Origin: Kribbella soli | GTDB taxonomy: Bacteria; Actinomycetota; Actinomycetes; Propionibacteriales; Kribbellaceae | Length of the DNA stretch: 64,000 bases | Direction of reading: 5' to 3' | Assembly (NCBI RefSeq): GCF_004331345.1 | Contig: NZ_SJJZ01000002.1 | Location: 62,001-126,000 of the forward strand | Shown here: piece by piece, positions 34,283-41,975 of the stretch | Position numbering within the stretch: the stretch's first letter is position 1 | Layout of the letters: each line of letters begins with the position of its first letter | Notes under the pieces: model-generated | What the model was told of the DNA's origin: nothing | What the model saw: only the letters and a program-made list of their open reading frames with translations | Database searches by the model: none | Program-made: the position numbers and the translations under genes

Positions 34283-35686
34283 GTGAGCGCAGTACTGGAG
34301 GCCCCTGCGAAGCCGGACAACGGTGCGCGGCCCGGCGGCACCGGGTTGTTCCGGGCGTTCTGGCGATGGCATTTCTACGCCAGCTTCCTGGTGATCCCGG
34401 TCCTGCTGATCCTCGCCGCGACGGGCCTGATCTACCTGTTCCGCTTCCAGATCGAACCGGTTCTGCACGCCGATGTGATGAAGGTCGACCAGCCGGCGGG
34501 CCTGGTCGCGCAGCCGTACGAGACCCAGCTCGACGAGGTACGCCAGGCGTTCCCCGATGCGACTGTGGTCTCGATGACCGAGCCGTCTGCGCCGGACCGC
34601 TCGACGGTGTTCTCCGTCGACACTGCGGCTGGGCCTCGGGACGTGTTCGTCGATCCGTACGAAGGCAAGGTGCTGGGTTCGCTCAACCCGGACACGACGC
34701 TGTCGGGCGCCGCGATCCTGCTGCACGGCGAATTGATGGCCGGCCGCTGGGGCGATTACGTCATCGAGATCGCTGCCTGCTGGGCGATCGTGATGGCGCT
34801 GACCGGCTACTACCTGTTCATCCGGGGACGGGTCGCGCGAGCGCGCCGACGGGCCGCTGGTGCGGCAGGCGCTGTACTGCGCTCACGGCACGGCCGTACC
34901 GGCGCGGTCCTCGGTCTCGGGCTGCTCTTCTTGATTGTGTCGGGTCTACCGTGGACCGGGGTCTGGGGTGCGAAGACCCAGGAGCTCGCGACCCATCAAG
35001 GTACGTCGTTCTGGGGCGAGGATCCCGGTGCGTTGTCGAACCCGACCTCGACCTTGGACGAGTCGCTCCCGCATAGCCACTCGGTGCCGTGGGGTCTGGG
35101 CAAGACCGAAGTACCACGGTCGAACCCGGCCGACGGGAAACGGTCGGTGGCCACCGTCGACACCGCGATCGAGGTCGGTCAGCGCAACGGGCTGCGCCGC
35201 CCGATGACGATCGCGTTGCCTGCGGACGACGAGGGCGTCTTCTCGGCGATCGGGTACGCGTTCAACGACCCCGGCAAGGAGCGCACGCTGCACGTCGACC
35301 GGTACGGCGGCCGCGTGGTGTCGACGTACGGCTACAGCGACTACCCGGCCCTGGCGAAGGTCGTTGCCCAGGGCATCGCGCTGCACGAGGGCAGGCGCCT
35401 GGGCACGCTCAACCTCTGGCTGACCACGATCTTCTGCCTCGGCGTGATCTTCATGTGCGTCACCGGACCGCTGATGTGGTGGCGCCGCCGCCCCAAGAAC
35501 AAGTCCCTCGGCGCACCCCGCGGCCGACTCCCACTCCGCGCAACCCCCGCCCTGGCCGTCCTCGTCACCGCCCTCGCCATCGTCCTACCCCTGTTCGGCC
35601 TCACATTGGCCGCCGTACTCCTCCTCGACCAACTCCTGCTCCGCCGAGTCCCACGACTCAGGACCTGGTTCAACACCGCGAACTAG
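34283..35686 (+). CDS. PepSY-associated membrane protein
   Basis: A 467-residue protein of the PepSY_TM family (four membrane helices with large outside loops). Visible: FWRWHFYASFLVIPVLLILAA for helix 1, a first outer PepSY domain (VRQAFPDATVVSM), GDYVIEIAACWAIVMALTGYYLF, the conserved TGAVLGLGLLFLIVSGLPWTG, a second outer part with LPHSHSVPWG, then LGTLNLWLTTIFCLGVIFMCVTG and MWWRRRP. Family members are linked to iron/siderophore reduction or copper. GTG 34283 has AAGGAG 5 nt upstream; the alternative GTG at 34277 overlaps that site. Its stop directly abuts the stop of a convergent sigma-factor gene. Confidence 0.82.
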   Translation: MSAVLEAPAKPDNGARPGGTGLFRAFWRWHFYASFLVIPVLLILAATGLIYLFRFQIEPVLHADVMKVDQPAGLVAQPYETQLDEVRQAFPDATVVSMTEPSAPDRSTVFSVDTAAGPRDVFVDPYEGKVLGSLNPDTTLSGAAILLHGELMAGRWGDYVIEIAACWAIVMALTGYYLFIRGRVARARRRAAGAAGAVLRSRHGRTGAVLGLGLLFLIVSGLPWTGVWGAKTQELATHQGTSFWGEDPGALSNPTSTLDESLPHSHSVPWGLGKTEVPRSNPADGKRSVATVDTAIEVGQRNGLRRPMTIALPADDEGVFSAIGYAFNDPGKERTLHVDRYGGRVVSTYGYSDYPALAKVVAQGIALHEGRRLGTLNLWLTTIFCLGVIFMCVTGPLMWWRRRPKNKSLGAPRGRLPLRATPALAVLVTALAIVLPLFGLTLAAVLLLDQLLLRRVPRLRTWFNTAN

Positions 35687-36529
35687 TCAGGTCCAGGGGT
35701 GGAGTTTGGTGGGGTTTCGGATGGCCCAGATTCGTTTGATCTGGGTGGGTGTGGTTTCGAAGGCGTAGACGGTGACGGTGGTGCCGTCTTGCTGGGCTAC
35801 CAGGCCGGGCTGTCCGTTGACTGTGCGTTCCAGGAAGGCCAGCGCGGGCAGCTTGTCGGCGAAGGTCGTCAGGGCACGGACGATTTGTTCGGCGCCGGTG
35901 AGTGAGCGGAGGAACGCGGGGGCCTGGCCGCCGGTGTCCGCGGTCGCGGTGGCATCGGGGTCCAGGAGACCGATGAGAGTCTCGATGTCCCGGTTCTCCC
36001 AGGCCTGCTTGAAGTCCCGGACGATCTGCGACTGCACGGGCGCGGGCTCCTGCGCCGTCCGGATCCGGCGGCGGGCCGACGACGCCAGCTGACGGCAGGC
36101 GGCGGGAGTGCGGCCGACGATGTCGGCGACTTCGGCGAACGGATAACGGAAGACGTCGTGCAGGATGAACGCGACCCGCTCGGCCGGCGTCATCGCTTCC
36201 AGTACGACGAGGAACGCCATGCTGACCGATTCGTCGAGCGTGATGCGGTCGGCCGGGTCCGCGGTGGTCCACTCGGACGGTTCGGGTACCGGTTCGGGGA
36301 TCCACTCCCCGACGTACGTCTCCCGCCGAACGCGCGCCGACGAGAGCACAGTCAGACAGATGCGGCTGGCAACCTTCGTCAGCCAGGCGCCGGGGGAGAC
36401 GATCGCGTCGCGCTGCCGCGGGGACAGCGCGTACCACCGGGCGTAGGCCTCCTGCACGACGTCCTCGGCGTCGGCCAGGGAGCCCAGCAGCCGGTACGCG
36501 AGATTGAGCAGTTGCCGTCGTTCGTCCAT
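35687..36529 (-). CDS. ECF41-type sigma factor with SnoaL-like C-terminal domain (SigJ-like)
   Basis: A 280-residue sigma factor. Region 2: LLNLAYRLLGSLADAEDVVQEAYARWY and SPGAWLTKVASRICLTVL; region 4: MTPAERVAFILHDVFRYPFAEVADIVGRTPAACRQLASSARRR cut into the usual helices. Between them EWIPEPVPEP matches the WLPEP signature of the ECF41 group, and ATADTGGQAPAF in the SnoaL-like C-terminal domain matches the DGGGK-type motif. In ECF41 the C-terminal domain regulates activity in place of an anti-sigma factor. Typical ECF41 targets are adjacent oxidoreductases; here an FAD oxidoreductase is divergent, 103 bp away. Start ATG 36529 is the first plausible one. Confidence 0.88.
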   Translation of the reverse strand: MDERRQLLNLAYRLLGSLADAEDVVQEAYARWYALSPRQRDAIVSPGAWLTKVASRICLTVLSSARVRRETYVGEWIPEPVPEPSEWTTADPADRITLDESVSMAFLVVLEAMTPAERVAFILHDVFRYPFAEVADIVGRTPAACRQLASSARRRIRTAQEPAPVQSQIVRDFKQAWENRDIETLIGLLDPDATATADTGGQAPAFLRSLTGAEQIVRALTTFADKLPALAFLERTVNGQPGLVAQQDGTTVTVYAFETTPTQIKRIWAIRNPTKLHPWT

Positions 36530-36632
36530 GACTACCTGACTGAACAGCGTCGTGAAATGTGAGGTCGCCTGACGTTTCGCGACCCTACCTGGTCTTCCTT
36601 GGTGAGGCATCCACGAAGGAAGGAAGTTCGCA

Positions 36633-37862
36633 ATGTCCGAGCACCACAAGGTCGTCGTCATCGGCGGCGGGTACGCCGGAACGCTCGCGGCCAACCGTTT
36701 GCGGCAGCGCGCCGACGTCGAGGTCACTCTCGTCAACCCGCGCCCGCAGTTCGTCGAACGCATTCGGCTGCATCAGTTCGTGGCTCGTACCGGCGACGCC
36801 ACGCTCGACTACGACACCCTCCTCGGCGAGGGAATCTCGTTGGTCGTCGACAGCGTCACGCGGATCGACACTGGCGCGCGCAAGGTGCACCTGGAGTCGG
36901 GGCGGGCGCTGGAGTACGACTACGCCATCTATGCGGTAGGGAGCAAGGCGGCAGTTCCTGATGCGATTCCTGGTGCGGCGGAGTACGCCTTCGACATTGC
37001 CGAGTTCGAGGCGGCGCAGCGGTTGCGGTCAAGGTTGGACGACCTGCCGCGCGATGCGCCGATCACGGTGGTCGGCGGCGGGTTCACGGGCATCGAAACG
37101 GCGGCCGAACTGGCCGAGCAGGGGCGTTCTGTCACGCTGGTCTGTGGCGGTGCTTTAGCGTCCACTTTGAGCGCCAAGGGTCGCCGGTACGTCGCGAAGT
37201 GGCTCTCCCGCCACGATGTCGCCGTACTCGAGAACACGCCGGTGACGGCGGTTCGCGCGGACGGGGTTGTCCTCGCCGGTGGTGGCGTGCGGGGGAGTGC
37301 GTTGACTGTTTGGACGGCCGGGTTCGGGGTGCCGGAGCTGGCGGCGGCGAGTGGGCTGCGTACAGATGCTCTTGGGCGGTTGCTGACGGACGAGACGCTG
37401 ACGAGTGTTGACGACTCGCGGATCGTGGCGGCAGGTGATGCGGTCGCTCCTTCGGGGCAGGCGTTGCGGATGAGTACGTACGCCGCTGGTCCGCTCGGCG
37501 CCCAGGCCGCCAACACTGTGCTCAGCCGGGTCGCCGGGGCCGAACCGGCTGCGCTCGATCTGGCGTTCACCGGGGCGTGCGTCAGCCTCGGCCGGCACGC
37601 GGGCATCCGGCAGCTCGCGCGCAAGGACGATTCCGCCGTGAACCTCTACATCGCCGGCCGCTTGGGCGCGCTGGTGAAGGAAACAGCGTGCAGATTCGTC
37701 ATCGAGAAGCGAATCCGCCGCGAGGCCCGCGACCCAGGCTCCATGACCTGGCCCAAGGCCGGCCCACGCCCTTCTCGTGGTGGACCCGGATCGTCTTATG
37801 CCGCACGATCGGGGTATGACGAGCTTCGAGAACGATCGGGAAACCCTGAGAGCGCTCGCTGA
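36633..37862 (+). CDS. FAD-dependent NAD(P) oxidoreductase, NDH-2-like
   Basis: A 409-residue pyridine-nucleotide-disulphide-type flavoprotein. FAD motif VVVIGGGYAGTLAANRL at the N-terminus, AIYAVGSKA, NAD(P) motif ITVVGGGFTGIETAAELAE near residue 150, and the second FAD motif SRIVAAGDAVAPSG. Similar to type II NADH dehydrogenases and to the oxidoreductases controlled by ECF41 sigma factors. GAAGGAAGG precedes the ATG. It lacks an obvious membrane anchor. The 3' end overlaps the next small gene by 47 nt. Probable target of the divergent sigma factor (inference from group conservation). Confidence 0.88.
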   Translation: MSEHHKVVVIGGGYAGTLAANRLRQRADVEVTLVNPRPQFVERIRLHQFVARTGDATLDYDTLLGEGISLVVDSVTRIDTGARKVHLESGRALEYDYAIYAVGSKAAVPDAIPGAAEYAFDIAEFEAAQRLRSRLDDLPRDAPITVVGGGFTGIETAAELAEQGRSVTLVCGGALASTLSAKGRRYVAKWLSRHDVAVLENTPVTAVRADGVVLAGGGVRGSALTVWTAGFGVPELAAASGLRTDALGRLLTDETLTSVDDSRIVAAGDAVAPSGQALRMSTYAAGPLGAQAANTVLSRVAGAEPAALDLAFTGACVSLGRHAGIRQLARKDDSAVNLYIAGRLGALVKETACRFVIEKRIRREARDPGSMTWPKAGPRPSRGGPGSSYAARSGYDELRERSGNPESAR

Positions 37863-38091
37863 CGACGGCAACGAGCGAGCCCTGGACCGGCTCGCCGACC
37901 TGGCCGAGGCGCGCGGCGACGTACAGGAGTTGAGCGATCTGCTGGACGAGGGTTGCCTGCACGCGGGTGAGCTCCTGACGCGCAGGGCGGCGGCCGCGCG
38001 TGATCTCCTCGAGCTGCAACGCATCGCGGACGCCGGGTACGACGAGGCGAGCGACGTGCTCGACCGGCTGCTGACCGATGAGCCTGACTGA
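37816..38091 (+). CDS. Small helical-repeat protein of unknown function
   Basis: A 91-residue protein rich in Ala, Leu, Asp and Glu, with short helical repeats of the pattern ALDRLADLAEARGDV, ELSDLLDEGCLHAGELL, ELQRIADAGYDEASDVL, like a degenerate HEAT/Sel1-type solenoid. I do not recognise its family. ATG 37816 follows ATCGGGGT; the frame also has an upstream ATG at 37777. It starts inside the end of the oxidoreductase gene in another frame and ends 18 bp before the LacI gene, so it may be part of either transcript. Confidence 0.6.
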   Translation: MTSFENDRETLRALADDGNERALDRLADLAEARGDVQELSDLLDEGCLHAGELLTRRAAAARDLLELQRIADAGYDEASDVLDRLLTDEPD

Positions 38092-38109
38092 TCCAAGTAT
38101 CGTGGCGGT

Positions 38110-39114
38110 ATGAGTGCGCAGCGGCGGCCGACGATGTACGACGTGGCTGCGCTGGCCGGGGTGTCGCATCAGACGGTGTCGCGGTATCTGCGGTCCGATC
38201 CGACCGTGGGGCCGGACACGTCGGTGCGGATCAAGGCCGCGGTCGACGAACTGGGGTACCGGCCGAATCTGATGGCGCGGGCGATGCGGACGCGCAGTAC
38301 CGGGGCGGTCGCGATCATCCTGCCGGGGTGGACCGGACCGGAGCGGACCGTCGCCGCGGCGTGCGAGGAGGCGCAGCGGCTCGGGTACCAGGTGGAGATC
38401 GTGATCGGGGTCGACGAGGACCCGGCCGAGCTGAGCCGGCTGGCGGACGAGATCCTGGCGCGCGGTCAGGTCGACGGCGTGCTGTCGGTGACGCCGTTGA
38501 CGGTCGACACGCACAGTGCGGGTGTCGTCGTACAGACCGCCGAGTTCGACCACCGGCTGCGCGCTGTCGAGGCGGTGGCGGCGGACGAGGCGACGATGGA
38601 AGAGATTCTGGAGAAGCTGGCGGAGCTCGGGCATCGCGACTTCTTCCATGCGGCGGGGCCGCAGGACTGGCGGTCGGCGCAGCTCCGTAAGTCCGGGTAT
38701 CTGAAGGCGTGTGAGCGGCTGGGGCTGCGGTCGCACGGCGTGTACGACGGTCCTTGGCATCCCGATACGGGTGTTGAGGCAGTGCAGTCGCTGCCTGACG
38801 ACACGCCTGTCACGGCGGTGGTTGCGGCGAGCGATCACATCGCGGTCGGGGTGATGCACGCGGCGTTCCGGCGGGGGTGGCGGGTGCCGGAGGATCTGAG
38901 CGTCACCGGATGGGACGACCTGACCCTCGTGCGCTACGGAACGCCGGCGTTGTCGACGGTCCGCGTGGACCGCGAGACCTCGGGCCGGCACGGGATGCGG
39001 CGCCTGATCGCAGCAATCCGCAACGAACCCGAACCAGACCCCCTCCCCGCAGCTCCCACCGAAATCATGTTCCGCGAAACCACAGTCCCACCCCGCCACC
39101 CACCGTCCGCCTGA
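38110..39114 (+). CDS. LacI-family transcriptional regulator
   Basis: A 334-residue repressor with N-terminal HTH TMYDVAALAGVSHQTVSRYL and hinge helix GYRPNLMARAMRTRSTG, followed by a periplasmic-binding-like sugar domain (VDGVLSVTPLTV; VVAASDHIAVGVMHAAF; TGWDDLTLVRYGTPALSTV). It is convergent with the GH67/GH43 operon and is the probable regulator of that xylan-side-chain module; a perfect dyad of LacI type lies before GH43 at 44314-44346. The effector would be a glucuronate- or xylose-containing sugar (inference). Confidence 0.9.
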   Translation: MSAQRRPTMYDVAALAGVSHQTVSRYLRSDPTVGPDTSVRIKAAVDELGYRPNLMARAMRTRSTGAVAIILPGWTGPERTVAAACEEAQRLGYQVEIVIGVDEDPAELSRLADEILARGQVDGVLSVTPLTVDTHSAGVVVQTAEFDHRLRAVEAVAADEATMEEILEKLAELGHRDFFHAAGPQDWRSAQLRKSGYLKACERLGLRSHGVYDGPWHPDTGVEAVQSLPDDTPVTAVVAASDHIAVGVMHAAFRRGWRVPEDLSVTGWDDLTLVRYGTPALSTVRVDRETSGRHGMRRLIAAIRNEPEPDPLPAAPTEIMFRETTVPPRHPPSA

Positions 39115-39137
39115 CCCGTCGGCTGGTGGCGGTGGGG

Positions 39138-41975
39138 TCAGGTGAGGACCAGGGCGCCCAGGTGCCAGAAGCGGTCGGGTTCACTGTCGAGGATCAGGTC
39201 TGCGGTGCGGCCGGTGGGGCCGCCGTCGAGGTCGGCGTGCAGCCACGTGAAGATGCCGCCGGGAAGATCGGTGGACGTGGCAAGGACTTTGTTGCCCTCG
39301 GCGATGATCGTCGGAGGGCAGTCCGGACCGCCGTCGCCGACGAGCGCCGATAGTCGGACCGGACCGGGTGGCAGCGTGATCCGCAGCGTACGCGCAGGAT
39401 AGTCACCGCAGAAGTCCCGCCGAAGCGCATCCCACGTACTGCCGCGATCGCGACCCTGCGGCGCCGTACCGACCCAGCCGTAGCCCCGGGTCGTGTCCCA
39501 GGTAGTGCTGGGGGAGACCCGCGCATAGCCCGTCACCAGCGGACTGTCTGCGGTCCCAATGTCCAACGCGAGATGGCACTGCGCAGCGTCCGGCGTGACG
39601 ACGAACGTCTGGTTCCGCGAACTCAACGCCATCTGCGCCGGAGCGATGTCGATCGCCAGCTCGAAATGATCGGCGATCAGCGGCGGAGTCACCGGCAGCG
39701 CGACAGTCGCCGCCGCCCCCGCCCCGACGGTCGCACTCGCCGCACCAACCTGCCAGCCCGAATCCACCGGATGCACAGCCGCGGTAATCGACCGCTCCGA
39801 GCTAGAAGCGTTGGTGACCTCGACAGCGAGACTGTTGGCACGTCCACCGAACAGAAGTTGCCCGCTCGGATACGCGAGCTGCAACCATCCCGTACCGGTC
39901 GGCACGATCCGCGAAAACCCATAGAAGTACGAGACAATCGTGTCACGCCAGCGCTCCGCCTCGATGACATGGGCGTCGAACGTTGCCGCGATATCGGCGT
40001 ACCGCGCCTGATCCACCCGCCCCGCCAGCCGGCCCCACGCACGCCGGAACTCCACCACCCGCTCATATCCGTCGAAGTGGCTGTCGTAGATGTGCTGGAT
40101 CATGGTCTTCCCCGAGCGCAGCCGATGCGTGTACGGCACCCAGTGCATGAACAGCAGCAGCTCATCCGGGCAGTTCGCCAGCGAACCGTAGATGTCCTGC
40201 CAATGCTCGGCGTACAGCCCGGTGAATCCGCTACCAGTCGCAGCGGTCCGGTCGAACCCCGTCCCCTCGGCGGTGGTGTGGTGCGACAGGTTCTGCGTGG
40301 TGGTCGGCGCCGGCGCGAAGTGCGAGCCGAGCGGGTACGTGAGGTAGCCCATGCCGAGCGGCGACGTGTAGCTCTCGTACGTCGACCACGACCGCAACAT
40401 GATTGCCTTGAGCACCGACACGACCTGGCGATCGCCGCCGAACGTGAGCTCGATCCAATCCGTGACGATCTCGTCGGCGGACAGCTTCGGGTTCCACGCC
40501 AGCCGCGCGAATCCGTGGGTGTTGGCCGCGCCGAGCTGATAGCCGGTCCAGTCCCGGTCGTCACCGAGGTTGACCACACCGGCCATGCCGACGTTCTCCT
40601 GGTCGTACGCGAGTCCGGTGACGATGTCCGCGACGGTCGGACCGCTGCCGGTCCCGGTGTGGGTCTGGAAACCGAGGATCGACTTCCACTCCGGCACGAG
40701 GTAGCACAGGTGTGTCGAGTGCCCCGTGTACTCCTGCGTGACCTGCAGCTCGATCATCTGGTTGGTTCGCGGCAAGCCGCCGAACAGCGGGTTGACCGGC
40801 TCCCGGACCTGGAAGTCGATCGGCCCGTTCTTCGTCTGTACGACGGCGTTCGCGTGGAACTGCCCGTCGAGCGGATGGAACACCCGGTACTCGTACTCCG
40901 CCCAGTCGTCGAACCCCTCGTGCACGAAGGATCTCCAGACCAGCTTCCCGTCGTACGCCGCGAGCCGGTCGGCCAGCATGTTGGCGCCTTCGGCATGCGT
41001 ACGCCCGTAGTCGAGCGGCCCGGGCTGTCCCTCGGAGTTCGCCTTCACCAGGAACCCGCCGAAGTCCGGGATGAGCCGGTAGATCTCGTCGATCTTGTCC
41101 TGCCACCACTGCTGGACCCGCGTGTCGAGCGGATCGGCGACGGTGATCGGCGACGGCTGATCCGCGGTGAGCGTGATCGGCGCGGCGTAGTTGGCCGACA
41201 ACCACAGCCGCACACCCCACGACCGCAGTACGCCGGCTAGCGCTGCTAGACCCGGCAGTCGCTCCGAGCGGAGGAACTCGGCGCTGGCGTTGACGTTGTT
41301 GATGACGGTGTGGTTGATCCCGACCGAGGCGAGGAGCCGTGCGTAGTCGACGTACCGCTCGCGGAGTCCCGGGAGCTCGTCCCAGACGAAGATCGACTTG
41401 CCGGCGTAGCCGCGTTCGATGCTGCGGTTCAGGTTGTCCCAGTGATTGAGCATGCGCAGCGGTGACGCGGGGCGGTCGGTCAGGTCGAGCCGCTCGAGCG
41501 GACGCTGCCGCTGCAGTTGCTGCAGGAACCGGAACGCGCCGTAGAGCGCTCCCCGCTCTCCCGCCCCGGTGATCTCGACCCGATCCGTACGGCGCTTGAT
41601 CGTGAATCCCTCCGGGCCGAGGGTGTTGTCGACCTTGGTACCGACGACCACGGCGCTCTTGCCGATCTGGTCGCGCACCGGTATCGAACGCCCGAGTAGC
41701 CCGGACAGCCCGCGGGCCAACTCGGCGCCCGCGGACCGCAGTACGACGTGGTTGCCCTGCACAACGATGTGCGTGAACGCGTCGCGGTAGCGCGACAGTA
41801 GGTTGCTGTCGGCCACGAGGTGGTAGCGCAGCCAGAGGTCGTAGCCGTCTTCATTGGGAGGTACGGCGAATGCACTGGATGCTGAACGGGGCAGCAAACC
41901 GGCGGCGAGCGCCCCGGCTGCGCCGCTGGCGAGCAGGGTCCGGCGAGTGATCGGGTGCTTCTGCGGCCCCGTCAT
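39138..41975 (-). CDS. Secreted GH67 alpha-glucuronidase with C-terminal extension
   Basis: A 945-residue exported enzyme that removes (4-O-methyl)glucuronic acid from xylan oligomers. A twin-arginine-type signal is seen in the first 40 residues (ITRRTLLASGAAGALAAGLL). The GH67 N-terminal domain begins EDGYDLWLRYHLV; the barrel contains GFLVKANSEGQPGPLDYGRTHAEGAN, FDDWAEYEYRVFHPLDG, and the C-terminal part GVVNLGDDRDWTGYQLGAANTHGFARLAWNP, all typical. About 240 further residues after the usual GH67 length form a beta-rich module (NLILDSEPDRFWHLGALVL-like end). Most GH67 enzymes are intracellular, so export is unusual. ATG 41975 overlaps the GH43 stop by 4 nt. Confidence 0.88.
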   Translation of the reverse strand: MTGPQKHPITRRTLLASGAAGALAAGLLPRSASSAFAVPPNEDGYDLWLRYHLVADSNLLSRYRDAFTHIVVQGNHVVLRSAGAELARGLSGLLGRSIPVRDQIGKSAVVVGTKVDNTLGPEGFTIKRRTDRVEITGAGERGALYGAFRFLQQLQRQRPLERLDLTDRPASPLRMLNHWDNLNRSIERGYAGKSIFVWDELPGLRERYVDYARLLASVGINHTVINNVNASAEFLRSERLPGLAALAGVLRSWGVRLWLSANYAAPITLTADQPSPITVADPLDTRVQQWWQDKIDEIYRLIPDFGGFLVKANSEGQPGPLDYGRTHAEGANMLADRLAAYDGKLVWRSFVHEGFDDWAEYEYRVFHPLDGQFHANAVVQTKNGPIDFQVREPVNPLFGGLPRTNQMIELQVTQEYTGHSTHLCYLVPEWKSILGFQTHTGTGSGPTVADIVTGLAYDQENVGMAGVVNLGDDRDWTGYQLGAANTHGFARLAWNPKLSADEIVTDWIELTFGGDRQVVSVLKAIMLRSWSTYESYTSPLGMGYLTYPLGSHFAPAPTTTQNLSHHTTAEGTGFDRTAATGSGFTGLYAEHWQDIYGSLANCPDELLLFMHWVPYTHRLRSGKTMIQHIYDSHFDGYERVVEFRRAWGRLAGRVDQARYADIAATFDAHVIEAERWRDTIVSYFYGFSRIVPTGTGWLQLAYPSGQLLFGGRANSLAVEVTNASSSERSITAAVHPVDSGWQVGAASATVGAGAAATVALPVTPPLIADHFELAIDIAPAQMALSSRNQTFVVTPDAAQCHLALDIGTADSPLVTGYARVSPSTTWDTTRGYGWVGTAPQGRDRGSTWDALRRDFCGDYPARTLRITLPPGPVRLSALVGDGGPDCPPTIIAEGNKVLATSTDLPGGIFTWLHADLDGGPTGRTADLILDSEPDRFWHLGALVLT

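Noticed and set aside
34149..34283. GGAAC-type ECF promoter before the PepSY gene
   Set aside because: A GGAACT hexamer is present but no convincing -10 follows at the right distance.
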